Below are positions 43,629 to 54,500 of a stretch of DNA of 64,000 bases, in pieces. The DNA lies in contig NZ_CAKKMV010000011.1 of the NCBI RefSeq assembly GCF_918697865.1, positions 1 through 64,000 of the forward strand. The letters run 5' to 3'. Origin of the DNA: Massilia sp. Bi118 (GTDB lineage: Bacteria; Pseudomonadota; Gammaproteobacteria; Burkholderiales; Burkholderiaceae_D). Each line of letters starts with the position of its first letter. Within the stretch, counting starts at the first letter, position 1. Under the pieces are notes generated by a model. It was given only the letters and a program-made list of their open reading frames with translations. It did not search any database and had not been told where the DNA came from. The translations under genes were made by a program, and so were the position numbers.

Positions 43629-44612
43629 TCAGTAAACTCTCTCAACCAAATAGCCCCGCCGTGCGAGCAGCTGGGGCAAGCCATTGGCGCCGAGCAGGTG
43701 CAGCAGACCAACCCCGACGAAGGTCACGCTGTCCTCGCGCATCAGGCGCTCGATCTGGCTGGCCATGTCGGGATTGCGCCGCCCCAGCAGCACGCGGCGC
43801 GTGAACTCGGCCACCACGCCCGGGCCGGTGGTGCTTTCCTGCAACACCACGTCGAGGGCGCGCGCATCGCCCGAGGACCAGGCTTCGATGACGGCCTGGG
43901 CGGTGCGCAGCGCACGCCCGTTCTCCAGCCCGCCGAGCACCTCTTCCAGGTAGCGCGCCGCGTCAAGCTCGCCCATGGTGTCGTACAGGGCCAGCTGGTA
44001 CTCGGCGCTTTCGAGCTGGGCCACCTTCAGCCCATGACGCCGCGCCTGGCTCAAGAGGGCCTGCTCGACACCCTGGCTGCGGCGGTAGCCCTTGCGTTCC
44101 AGTTCCATGCTCAGCAGCAGATTGGCGACCAGCCAGGGTTTGTAGCCGGCCATGCTGGCCATGCTGATGCCCTGCGCGTGCAGCGCGTCCGTCAGCGCGC
44201 GCAGGGTGGACGGCGGCAGATGGCGGCGGATGTCGTCGCCGGGTGCATAGCTGCCGTGCAGGGCCAGCGCGCGCAACCAGGCCGTGTTGGCGCGCGTGTC
44301 CAGTTCGACGACGATGCGGTTGGCGCCGACCAGTGCGCGTTCCACCTCGGGCGGCAAGCGATAGAAGCCGCGCATGCCCACGTGGACGGTGCCGAACAGA
44401 TAGGCCACGCGGCCGCCCTGGCTGACGCGGAACAGCCCGCCCTGGTGCGGCGCCGCCACCGGGCGCGGGTTGTCCGCTACGGAGCCATAAGGCAGATATT
44501 CTGCGGACGCGGGCGCGGCCTCCCCTGCCCGCACGCCGGCGCAGGCCAGCAGCGCCAGCATCAGCGCGGCACAGTTTTCCGCCGCCCGGCGGCGCCAGGC
44601 GGACGGCAGCAT
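43629..44612 (-). CDS. TraB/GumN family protein
   Basis: 327 residues with a signal-like N-terminus (CAALMLALLACAGVRA). The family signatures are VAYLFGTVHVGMRGFYRLPP and the C-terminal VGVGLLHLLGANGLPQLLAR; EGVEQALL-like GVEQALLSQARRHG lies between. These proteins are built on a degenerate metalloprotease-like (Tiki/TraB) fold; bacterial roles are unclear, and GumN is a neighbour of xanthan genes. It is 3 bp downstream of the glycosyltransferase fusion and probably belongs to its operon. Confidence 0.87.
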   Translation of the reverse strand: MLPSAWRRRAAENCAALMLALLACAGVRAGEAAPASAEYLPYGSVADNPRPVAAPHQGGLFRVSQGGRVAYLFGTVHVGMRGFYRLPPEVERALVGANRIVVELDTRANTAWLRALALHGSYAPGDDIRRHLPPSTLRALTDALHAQGISMASMAGYKPWLVANLLLSMELERKGYRRSQGVEQALLSQARRHGLKVAQLESAEYQLALYDTMGELDAARYLEEVLGGLENGRALRTAQAVIEAWSSGDARALDVVLQESTTGPGVVAEFTRRVLLGRRNPDMASQIERLMREDSVTFVGVGLLHLLGANGLPQLLARRGYLVERVY

Positions 44613-44615
44613 GGC

Positions 44616-47264
44616 CTACTCCGCGCCGACTTTCTGGGCGCGGCTGCGCTTGGCCAGCACGGCCTCTGCGCCGCGCTTGCCGGCCAGCAAGGCGTGGTCG
44701 GAGTTGTAGTACTCCCACTCGCTGTAGCGGCCGACCAGGGTGATGTCGAACTGCTTCAGCCAGGCCTTGCAGGTCTCGACATTGCGTGCGCGCTGGTGGT
44801 CGTACAGCACGTAGGCGTAAGGCAGGTCGACCTGGTTCGCCACCAGGATCCGGTCCTTGTCCAGGATGAAGCCGACCCGGCGGCAATCCTCGATCGCGCG
44901 CGCGATGAGTTCCTCGCCATCGAGCGGCAGCGGCTTGGTGGGCGAATACGAAATTTCGCAGGTGAAGCCGAAGCCGCCCGGCGGATTGCATTGCGGCGAA
45001 GCGTTCCCCTGCACGAAGATGCGGTGGAAGATCGTGTTTTCCGGATAGTAGATCCAGTGCTTGTCGGTGACCACGCGCCCGTTGTCGACGCCAATGCCGA
45101 TGTTGACGCAGCGGATGGACACGTGGCGCAGCCCTTTGGCGGCCCGCCTCACCTCTTCCGGGGCTTCCTCGCCGACCGCCTTGATCAGCTCCGGCAGCGG
45201 CATGGTCGAGATCAGGTCGTCGTAGCGGAAACGCCGGCCGTCGGCCAGGGCGACGATGTGCTCGCGCGGCAGCACCTGCACCACCGCCGCGCCCAGCTCG
45301 ACCTTGCCCTTGATGTGCGGCAGGAAGCCGTTCATCAGGGCCTGGAAGCCGCCCTTGCGCGGATAGCCGAAGCGCGCGTTCGGCCCTACCGGCTTCGGCG
45401 CCGGCTCCAGTGCGCCCTGGACGATCTCTTCCAGGTTCGGCAGCGGTACGCGCCCGCCCAGCCAGGATGTCTCCATCTCGGACGGCGGCACGGTCCAGAG
45501 CTTGCGGTTGTAGGGAATGGCGAAGTGCCTGGCGATGCCCTTGCCCCAGACCTTGTAGATGAACTGCTCGAAATTCTTCACCTCGCCGCGCACCGAGCGG
45601 TCGGTATTGCAGACGTCCGTGGTGCCGTCGGCGCAGCAGTCCTCGACCGCCTTCGCGTCATTCGAAACCTGCGCATCGCTGGCGTCCGCTTTTGCTTCAT
45701 TATGGGCCTCGATCGCACCCATTAAGCACTCGGTGATGACCTTCGGCGGCAAGCCGTACAGCGCGCCCTGGAAAGGATAGCGGGTGTACACGCCCTTGCT
45801 CCAGACCCAGGCTTCGCGGTTCTGCCAGTGCACGTTATCGCCCAGCAGCAGCTCGTACATCTTGAGCACATAGGGGTCGTTCGAGAACATGATGTGGCCG
45901 GCGTAATCGAAGGTGAAGCCCTTGTCCTCGATCGAGCGGCACCAGCCGCCGACCGTCTCGTTACGGTCCAGCAGCAGGGTGTCGGCGCCGAGGTGGTAGG
46001 CGGCCGACAGCCCGGTCGGGCCGCCGCCGACGATGACGGTGCCGACGTGGCGCGCGCCCTGGCTGCGCAGCGCGTTGACTTTCGGTGCGGCCCCGGCAAG
46101 CTGCGGCGCCGGCTGCACGGCGGCATGCGAACTGGCGGCGCGCTGTGCGGCCGTGCCTTCGCTGCGCGCGGGCGTCGCGTCCAGCAGCTCGTGCATGTGC
46201 TTCGCGGTGTTGTCCCAGGAGGTGGCGGCGACCACGGCGTTCATGGCCGCGATCATGTGCGCGCGCTGCTCCGGGCTGAGGGCCAGCGCCGCTTCGCAGG
46301 CGGCGACGAATTCGCGCGCCCCGCTGGCGATGGCGACCACATGACCGTAGGGGTTGGCGACGTCGGCGATCGGCGTGCTCACGATCGGCAGCTGGGCCGC
46401 CATGTATTCGAGGACCTTGGTCGGGCTGATGAATCTGGTCGCTTCGTTGATCGCGAAGGGCATCAGGCAGACGTCCCAGCCGGCCAGCAGGTCGGGCAAG
46501 GCGCTGTAGGGCTGCTGGCCAAGATAGTGGATGTTGGCGCGGCGCGGCAGGCGCGCCTCGTCGATCTTGACCACCGGGCCGGCCAGCACCAGCTGCCATT
46601 CCGGATGGGCGTCGGCGAGCTCGCCAACCAGTTCCGGGTCGAAGCGTTCGTCCAGCACGCCGTAGAAGCCGAGGCGCGGATGCGGAATGTCGCGCTGCTG
46701 CGGATGGACGCGGCTGCGGTCGAGCGCCTGCTGGAAGTGGACCACGTCGACGCTGCTGGAAAAGCAGTGCACGTTCGGGTGGCGGTTCTTTTTCGCCTCG
46801 TACAGGCTGGGACCGCCGGCGAACACCAGGTCGGCGATGTTCAGCAGTGCGCTCTCGCGCTGCAGCAGCTGTTTCGGCGGATTCTTGAACGAGGCCAGTT
46901 CGTCCATGCAGTCGTAGACCACCAGAGCGGGCTGGAGCGACTGCAGCAGGGGCAAGGCCATGGGCGTATAGAACCAGGCGATGGTGCGCTCGCCCGGTGG
47001 TGCCAGCTGCGCGATCATGGGCTGCAGCAGGCGCAGCTGGTCGTCGTGGAAGCCGGTGGCATGGATCGGGGTGTGCGCGCGGCACACGGTCACGTTCGGT
47101 GCGGGGTTGGACCGCTCCATGAACGGGGCGCCATCATCGTGTTCCGGTTCCTCGACGAACAGGACCGGATAGTGCTGGGCCAGCCGCGACAGCAGATGCT
47201 GCGGCCGCTGAAAAACGAAATCCCAGCGCAGATGGCTGAAAACGACGATCGTAGTCGTGCTCAT
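44616..47264 (-). CDS. glycosyltransferase / UDP-galactopyranose-mutase-like flavoprotein fusion
   Basis: 882 residues. Residues 1-370 form a GT-B-type glycosyltransferase of the family 4 style: VFSHLRWDFVFQRPQHLLSR, LGFYGVLDERFDPELVGELA, CLMPFAINEATRFISPTKVL then EYMAAQLPIVSTP, with the E of the KVLEYMAA segment typical. Residues about 407-882 form a FAD-binding amine-oxidase-like domain: VGTVIVGGGPTGLSAAYHLG (GGG at 413-415), NETVGGWCRSIEDKGFTFDY then AGHIMFSNDP, and HFAIPYNRKLWTVPPSEMET. This resembles UDP-galactopyranose mutase. An about 40-residue Ala-rich linker (371-406) joins them. The fusion may make and transfer a modified sugar, probably galactofuranose-like; that is inference. It ends the galT-galK-glycosidase run, 155 bp after the family 2 glycosidase. 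Confidence 0.87.
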   Translation of the reverse strand: MSTTTIVVFSHLRWDFVFQRPQHLLSRLAQHYPVLFVEEPEHDDGAPFMERSNPAPNVTVCRAHTPIHATGFHDDQLRLLQPMIAQLAPPGERTIAWFYTPMALPLLQSLQPALVVYDCMDELASFKNPPKQLLQRESALLNIADLVFAGGPSLYEAKKNRHPNVHCFSSSVDVVHFQQALDRSRVHPQQRDIPHPRLGFYGVLDERFDPELVGELADAHPEWQLVLAGPVVKIDEARLPRRANIHYLGQQPYSALPDLLAGWDVCLMPFAINEATRFISPTKVLEYMAAQLPIVSTPIADVANPYGHVVAIASGAREFVAACEAALALSPEQRAHMIAAMNAVVAATSWDNTAKHMHELLDATPARSEGTAAQRAASSHAAVQPAPQLAGAAPKVNALRSQGARHVGTVIVGGGPTGLSAAYHLGADTLLLDRNETVGGWCRSIEDKGFTFDYAGHIMFSNDPYVLKMYELLLGDNVHWQNREAWVWSKGVYTRYPFQGALYGLPPKVITECLMGAIEAHNEAKADASDAQVSNDAKAVEDCCADGTTDVCNTDRSVRGEVKNFEQFIYKVWGKGIARHFAIPYNRKLWTVPPSEMETSWLGGRVPLPNLEEIVQGALEPAPKPVGPNARFGYPRKGGFQALMNGFLPHIKGKVELGAAVVQVLPREHIVALADGRRFRYDDLISTMPLPELIKAVGEEAPEEVRRAAKGLRHVSIRCVNIGIGVDNGRVVTDKHWIYYPENTIFHRIFVQGNASPQCNPPGGFGFTCEISYSPTKPLPLDGEELIARAIEDCRRVGFILDKDRILVANQVDLPYAYVLYDHQRARNVETCKAWLKQFDITLVGRYSEWEYYNSDHALLAGKRGAEAVLAKRSRAQKVGAE

Positions 47265-47310
47265 GACATGGCTCCTGTGGTGGGAGCCTCGCTAACCTGC
47301 TGCGCGTTGC

Positions 47311-47369
47311 AGGAGCGGCCTGCGATGCTCGCCGTACCGGAAGTACGGCTCCGCTTCTCGGCCACTCCT
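47311..47369. repeat. large inverted repeat in the 155-bp gap
   Basis: AGGAGCGGCC (47311-47320) pairs with GGCCACTCCT (47360-47369) with one mismatch. An inner hairpin has GCCGTAC (47331-47337) and GTACGGC (47343-47349). It separates the glycosidase from the downstream fusion gene and may affect mRNA stability or termination between them. Confidence 0.55.
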
Positions 47370-47418
47370 GCGGCCGCTCGCGACGGTTATCGAGGCCCCT
47401 GTTACCTTGTAAAAGTAC

Positions 47419-49213
<1,795 letters not shown>

Positions 49214-49227
<14 letters not shown>

Positions 49228-50314
49228 TGTTTTCCTTTCCTTGGGCGGGAACCGGGATCAATATGCGTCCCTTGCGTCCCTCTTTGTTGTAATTGGAGAG
49301 TGCGGTTTCTGCTGCGGCCCTGGCCTGGCCGGCGCGGCACAGCGCCACGCAGGCCCCGCCGAAGCCGGCGCCGGTCAGGCGTGCGCCGAGCACGCCGGGC
49401 GCAGCCTGCAAGGCAGCCACGAGCTTGTCGAGTTCGGGAATCGATACTTCGTAATCGTCGCGCAGGCTGGCGTGCGAGGCGTTCATCAGCTCGCCGAAGC
49501 GCTCGGCCGACACGCCCTTCGCCGCTTCCAGCACGCGCAAATCCTCCAGCACCACGTGCCGCGCGCGGCGGCGCAGCGGCTCGGGCAGCTGTTCGACCAG
49601 CTGCGGATCGGTGACGTCGCGCAGCGCCTTCACGCCCAGCTTGCGCGAGGCCTCCTCGCACTCGGCGCGGCGCTCGTTGTACTTGCTGGCGGCCAGGGTG
49701 CGCGGCATGCCGGAATCGATCACGATCAGCTCGGTCCCGGCGGGCATCTCGACCAGCCGGTGCTCGAGCGTGCGGGCGTCGATGAAGAGCATGTGCTTTT
49801 CGTCGCACAGGCTGGACGCCATCTGGTCCATGATCCCGCAGTTGACGTGGGCGTAGTCGATCTCGGCGCGCTGGGCGATTTGCGCCAGCTTGACGTCGTC
49901 GAGCTCGAAGCCGAGGAGCTGGCGCAGCGCACGCAGGGTCGCCACTTCCAGCGCCGCGGACGAGGACAATCCGGAGCCGACCGGCAGGTTCGTCGTGACG
50001 AACACGCGCAGCGGCGGCACCTCGACCCCGGTCGCTTCGACCAGGCGGATGCAGCCTTCGATATAACTGCCGAAGCCCTGCGCCGGGCTGCCGCCCTTCG
50101 CCGCGAAGGTGACGTTGCCGTCCAGCGTGCCCGAGTACAGGTGGTGCTGGTCGTCCTGGCTGCGTGCCAGCGCCACCGTGGTGCCCTGCGGGGTTGCGAC
50201 CGGCAGCATGAAGCCGTCGTTGTAGTCGGTATGTTCACCCAGCAGGTTGACCCGGCCGGGCGCCTGTGCGCACGCCTCCGGGGCGCCGCCGAAGAAGGTT
50301 TCTGCACTCGTCAT
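49214..50314 (-). CDS. galK: galactokinase
   Basis: 366 residues. The GHMP kinase plan is complete: galactokinase signature GRVNLLGEHTDYN at 20-32, and the ATP loop LPVGSGLSSSAA at 110-121 with VNCGIMDQMAS after it. The C-terminal RLTGAGFGGACVAL is the third motif. It phosphorylates galactose to galactose-1-phosphate in the Leloir pathway. The ATG overlaps the upstream M24-like gene's stop (ATGA) and its end overlaps the glycosidase start. No mutarotase or epimerase gene is in the cluster. Confidence 0.95.
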
Positions 50315-51414
50315 GTCAGCTCCAGCCAGAGCGGCCTCGCGCGGCCGCCGATGTTCACCGCCGGCCACGTGGGGTCCAGCGTCAGGTTCTCCAGCCCGGC
50401 ATCGCCGAGCAGGAAAGTGTCTTCGATGCCGATGCCGTCGAAGCCGGGGCTGAAGGCGAAGGCCATGCCGGTCTCGAGCCCGGTCGCGGTGCTCGGGCTG
50501 GCGGCCAGCTCGCAGGCCTGGTAGCCGGCGATGCCGCCCTGGCGCCGCTCGCGGATCGCATCCGGCTGGTTGGCGTGGCGATAGGCGGCGTCGAAGGCGT
50601 GGTAGACCGCCGCCAGCGACTGCCCCGGGCGCACCGCATCCAGCCCGGTGGCTTCCAGGCGCAGCAGCTCCTGCTGGGTGCCGGGCGCGGCGCCGAAGCT
50701 CACCGAGCGCGACAGCCTCGCCACCAGGCCGTGCCGGCGCGCGCAGCAGGCCAGCGTGGCGCGTGCGCCGAGGGCATCGTGCGAAGGTGTCGGCCGGCGC
50801 CATTGCGCAGAGCGGCGCTCGCCCGCAGCCAGCATCAGGGCCGGCTGGATCCCGCGCCGCAGCAGGGCGCGTGCGCCCTCCCCGGCCAGCTGGTATTCGG
50901 TCCAGTCCGGGCGCGCAGCGCGCAGCGCTTCGCCGATCGCCTCGGCGGCCGCGCGGCCCAGCGTGCGGTAGCGTTCCTGCTCTTCCTGGCCCAGCACCAT
51001 GCGGCGCAGCTTCAGGCTGGCCGGCAGGGGCTGGTCGCCGTTGTGCGGGTGGTCGGACAGCACCGCGCGCCCGCCGGCCGCGCCCAGCGCATAGGTCTCG
51101 TGCAGTTCGGTGTCGGTCCAGGGCGCGATGTGGTAAGTGAAGCCCGGCGGCGCTTCTTCCCGGCGCAGGCGCTCGGCCTCGACCTCGTCGGTGAGGACGC
51201 AGGCTTCGTCGGCGGTGACCAGCAGCTCGACGCTGCCGGTCTCGCAGCCGCCCGGCGCCAGCACCTGGCCGCCGGCGGTCGCCCAGGCGAACCAGTCCTC
51301 GCCGCGCAGGCGGATCGCGCCGGCGCCGGCCTGGGCCAGCGCCTCGCGCAGCAATGCCAGCTTGGCCGCGGCCTCGGCACCGCGCAACGCCAGCGGGTCG
51401 GCCGTGACGCTCAT
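50311..51414 (-). CDS. degenerate M24-fold (pita-bread) protein in the gal operon
   Basis: 367 residues. The C-terminal half has the M24 (aminopeptidase P/creatinase) shape: LRRMVLGQEEQERYRTLGRA, EYQLAGEGARALLRRGIQPA, VRPGQSLAAVYHAFDAAYRH, GLETGMAFAFSPGFDGIGIE, DTFLLGDAGLENLT. The metal-binding residues are largely missing: the HGxGHGIG His region reads QGGIAGYQACE, and the D..D pair is not evident. Only the late Glu in GIEDTFLL remains. It is probably a catalytically dead or re-purposed pita-bread protein. It is tightly coupled to galT (4-bp overlap) and galK (ATGA), so a role in galactose use or sensing is likely. The family is otherwise unknown to me. Confidence 0.8.
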   Translation of the reverse strand: MSVTADPLALRGAEAAAKLALLREALAQAGAGAIRLRGEDWFAWATAGGQVLAPGGCETGSVELLVTADEACVLTDEVEAERLRREEAPPGFTYHIAPWTDTELHETYALGAAGGRAVLSDHPHNGDQPLPASLKLRRMVLGQEEQERYRTLGRAAAEAIGEALRAARPDWTEYQLAGEGARALLRRGIQPALMLAAGERRSAQWRRPTPSHDALGARATLACCARRHGLVARLSRSVSFGAAPGTQQELLRLEATGLDAVRPGQSLAAVYHAFDAAYRHANQPDAIRERRQGGIAGYQACELAASPSTATGLETGMAFAFSPGFDGIGIEDTFLLGDAGLENLTLDPTWPAVNIGGRARPLWLELT

Positions 51415-52505
51415 GCGTGCTCCTCCAGATTGACTTCGACCTGCTGCAGTTCGTAGGCCGTGGTCTCGGGCAGCACGTCCATCGCGAACATGCCGGCCGC
51501 CAGCTCGGTACCGGCCAGGTACTTGAGGCGGTCGCGGGTGCGGTAAGGCGGGTAGAACTGGCAGTGCAGCTGCGTTTCCGGATGCTCGGCGCCGTCGGTG
51601 GGCGCCTGGTACCAGGCCATCAGGTAGGGGAAGGGGCGGTCCCACAGGGTGTCGTACTTGAGCAGCACCGTCTTCAGGGCGCGCGCCAGGCTTGCGCGCT
51701 GCGGCGGGGTCAGCGCCGCGAAGTCCTTGCAGGGCCCGGTCGGCATCACCCAGACTTCGTAGGGGTAGCGCGCGCAGGGCGGCACGAAGGCGATCGCGTG
51801 CTCGTCCTGGTAGAGCACGCGCTTGCCGTCGGCGGCTTCGTCGCGCGCCATGTCGCACAGGAGGCTGGAGCCGTGCTGCAGGTAGTACTCGCGTTCCTGC
51901 GCCAGCTGGCGCGCCGGCACCGCGGGCACGAAGGGATAGCAGTAGATCTGGCCGTGCGGATGGTGCAGGGTCACGCCGACCTCGGCGCCGCGGTTCTCGA
52001 ACGGCAGCACGTACTGGATGTGGTGCTGGCCGCCGATCCGCGTGGTGCGGTCGCCCCACACCTGCAGCAGCAGCTCGATGCGCGACAGCGGCAGCCGGCT
52101 CAGCGCGGCCTGCGGATCCTGGGTGAACACCACCACTTCGCACTTGCCGTTGGCGGGTGCGGTCGGCACCGTCAGCGTGGGCGGATCGTGCGACTCCAGC
52201 GCCAGCGACGGGAAGCGGTTGTCGAACACGGCAATCTCGTAATCGCCCGCCGGCATCTCGGTCGGATGCGCCGGATCGCTGGTCGCCGCCAGCGGGTTGT
52301 ATTGCGGCGGCGGCTGGTAAGTCCTGTTCTGGCGGAACGCCGCATAGGTCACCCACTCGCCGCGCAGCGGATGCCAGCGCAGGTGCGGATTCGCATTCTG
52401 CGGGTCGGGAAACGGGCTCGGCGCAACGAGGCCGGCCGGGATCGGCTGGTTACTGTAGAGGGTGAGTTGTCGTCCGTCTGGTTTTACGAGTTCTTGGATG
52501 TGCAT
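51411..52505 (-). CDS. galT: galactose-1-phosphate uridylyltransferase
   Basis: 364 residues from ATG 52505; an in-frame ATG at 52526 would add seven. The catalytic motif is HHPHGQ at 181-186, with H184 as the nucleophile that forms the uridylyl intermediate. LRWHPLRGEWVTYAAFRQNR, FDNRFPSLALES and QLHCQFYPPYRTR are GalT hallmarks. It exchanges galactose-1-phosphate with UDP-glucose to give UDP-galactose. Neither start has a good Shine-Dalgarno. It is the first gene of the gal cluster. Confidence 0.95.
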   Translation of the reverse strand: MHIQELVKPDGRQLTLYSNQPIPAGLVAPSPFPDPQNANPHLRWHPLRGEWVTYAAFRQNRTYQPPPQYNPLAATSDPAHPTEMPAGDYEIAVFDNRFPSLALESHDPPTLTVPTAPANGKCEVVVFTQDPQAALSRLPLSRIELLLQVWGDRTTRIGGQHHIQYVLPFENRGAEVGVTLHHPHGQIYCYPFVPAVPARQLAQEREYYLQHGSSLLCDMARDEAADGKRVLYQDEHAIAFVPPCARYPYEVWVMPTGPCKDFAALTPPQRASLARALKTVLLKYDTLWDRPFPYLMAWYQAPTDGAEHPETQLHCQFYPPYRTRDRLKYLAGTELAAGMFAMDVLPETTAYELQQVEVNLEEHA

Positions 52506-52856
52506 GGCGATGATAGGTCGGCTCATAACGGGTCGGTGAACGATCCTATCATGGCGTTTTCGACACATTTTCCGGGTGTCAGCGAGAGGTTTTCCGGGCA
52601 TCAACAAGCTCATGCGGAGTCGCCAAAGCAGCGACAGGCCCGCCTGCCTGCCCTCCTAGGGAGAGCACGAAACAGAGGGCATTTTTCCCTATGAAGCAAG
52701 GGCTTTTGTAGGCCCAAACCTACAGAACGATTAGAAAAAATCGCAGGTTTTGGCGAGACTCCGACCTACACGGCGAAACGTGGGATCGAAGCGGACGGCG
52801 GGGGTCGGACAAGGGTCCCGGGCATGAGCCCGCGGGACCCTGGAAGGCAGAGCGGA
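52506..52856. other. intergenic region between galT and the M20 peptidase
   Basis: No gene seen. A hairpin (AGGGTCCCG 52812-52820, CGGGACCCT 52833-52841) is just past the peptidase stop on the leftward strand and may serve as its terminator, though it lacks a T-run. The AT-richer stretch 52675-52760 is where the galT promoter would be expected, but I cannot pick out boxes. Confidence 0.5.
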
Positions 52857-54389
52857 TTACTGCGCGAGCTCGGCCAGGACGGCCGTGTACATCTCCAGGT
52901 TCAGCAGCAACTGTTTCAGCGTGATGAACTCATGCTCGGAGTGGCCGGTATAGACCGTGTGCGGCATCGCCGGGCCAAAGCTGACGGCATGCGGGAACAG
53001 GCGCGAATTGGTGCCGCCGCCCACCGCCACCGGCTTCGGATCCTTGACGCCGGTGAAGTACGAGAACACCTTCATCAGCACCGGCAGCTGCGGCGCGTCC
53101 TGCTGGATCCACGGGTCGCCGATCTGCACCTTGACGTCCGCCAGCTGCACGGCCTGGTGCGCGCCCTGCCATTGCGCCAGCGCGGCATTGATCTCGTTGC
53201 TCAGCTGCTGCGCGGTCTTGCCCTGCGGACGGCGGATGTTGATGGCCAGTTGCGGACCTTCGGCGTTCTGCTTGATCACAGTGGGCGCAAACGTCATCGG
53301 GCCCATGAAGTTGTCGCGGTAGGCGATGTTGCCGAACTTCTCGGCGAGGTAGCCGGTGCCGACCATCTCGTTGAGGAAGTTGACCATCGCGCCGGCCGCG
53401 CTGTCCGGCCAGGTGCGCACGGCCAGCGCATCGGCCAGCATGCTGATCGCGTTCAGGCCGTCCTCCGGCTTGGAGGAATGCGCGGACACGCCCTTCGCAT
53501 TGACCACCAGGTCCTCGCCCTTGCGTTCGAAGGTGTAGCGCATACCGGTCTGCCTGGCGGCGCGCTGCCTGATCTGGGCTTCCAGCGCCGGGCTGGCATG
53601 CGTGACCAGGGCCTGCGCATCCTCGGGGATCTGGCTGCCGAAGAAGCCGCCGCTGAATTGCGCGACAGCCGGCTCGCCCGCCGGCGCATCGACGCCCGCC
53701 TTCGGGAAGGTGACTGCGACCGTGCCGTAGCCCTTCTCCGCCGTTACCGCCGGGTACTCGGCGTCGAGGGTGATGTTCACCTGCGGCAGCGGGTGCGACT
53801 TGACGAAAGCGACCAGCGGCTCCCAGTCCGATTCCTCGGCCATGTAGACGTAGAGTTCGATGCGCTTCGACAGCGGCACCTGCTGGTCCTTCAGCGACTT
53901 CATCGCGTACAGGGCGGTGGCGATCGGTCCCTTGTCGTCCTCGGCGCCGCGCGCCAGCAGCTTGCCGGGCTCGCTCGTGCGGTCCAGTTCGAAGGGCGAC
54001 TTCTTCCACTTGGACGGGTCGACCGGCTGCACGTCGCCGTGCGCGATCATGCCGACCTTTTCCTGTGCGTCCTGCGGGCCTAGGCCGATCACCAGCACGT
54101 GGCCATAGTCGGCGAAATCGAAGCCCAGGCGCGCCGCTTCTTCCTTCAGGAACTTCTTGAAACCGAGGTGCTGGGGATTGCGCTCGAAGGGAATGTCCTT
54201 GTCGGCCACCGTGTTGTAGCTGACCAGTTTCGCGAGCGTATCGACGACTTCGTCGCGGTAGGCGGTGACGGCGTGCTTGGCGGCCTTGACGGAAGGCTCG
54301 CCGGGTACCGCAGCCGTGGACGGGGCGGCGCCGGCGGTGCCGGCGATCAGCGCCAGCAGCAGGCCGGCGATGGTGGTTCTTGTTTGCAT
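52857..54389 (-). CDS. secreted M20 family dipeptidase
   Basis: 510 residues from ATG 54389 with AGGAG upstream. A signal peptide (TTIAGLLLALIAGTAGAA) predicts export. The M20 metal centre is visible: H117 and D119 in IAHGDVQPVD, D151 in RGAEDDKGP, E185/E186 in YMAEESDWE, and the late His in YTGHSEHEFI. SAHSSKPEDGLNAI belongs to the lid domain. It resembles PepV/Sapep dinuclear zinc dipeptidases, which are usually cytoplasmic, so a periplasmic version is unusual. Transcribed alone. Confidence 0.9.
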   Translation of the reverse strand: MQTRTTIAGLLLALIAGTAGAAPSTAAVPGEPSVKAAKHAVTAYRDEVVDTLAKLVSYNTVADKDIPFERNPQHLGFKKFLKEEAARLGFDFADYGHVLVIGLGPQDAQEKVGMIAHGDVQPVDPSKWKKSPFELDRTSEPGKLLARGAEDDKGPIATALYAMKSLKDQQVPLSKRIELYVYMAEESDWEPLVAFVKSHPLPQVNITLDAEYPAVTAEKGYGTVAVTFPKAGVDAPAGEPAVAQFSGGFFGSQIPEDAQALVTHASPALEAQIRQRAARQTGMRYTFERKGEDLVVNAKGVSAHSSKPEDGLNAISMLADALAVRTWPDSAAGAMVNFLNEMVGTGYLAEKFGNIAYRDNFMGPMTFAPTVIKQNAEGPQLAINIRRPQGKTAQQLSNEINAALAQWQGAHQAVQLADVKVQIGDPWIQQDAPQLPVLMKVFSYFTGVKDPKPVAVGGGTNSRLFPHAVSFGPAMPHTVYTGHSEHEFITLKQLLLNLEMYTAVLAELAQ

Positions 54390-54500
54390 GTGTCTCCTTA
54401 TTTCTAAAGCGCAAGGAGCATAGCATGCCTGTGCCGACCGCCGCGGTCCGGCGCAATCGGGTATCGTAGAAGGCAAACGAACAACATCAAGAGGAAAGGC

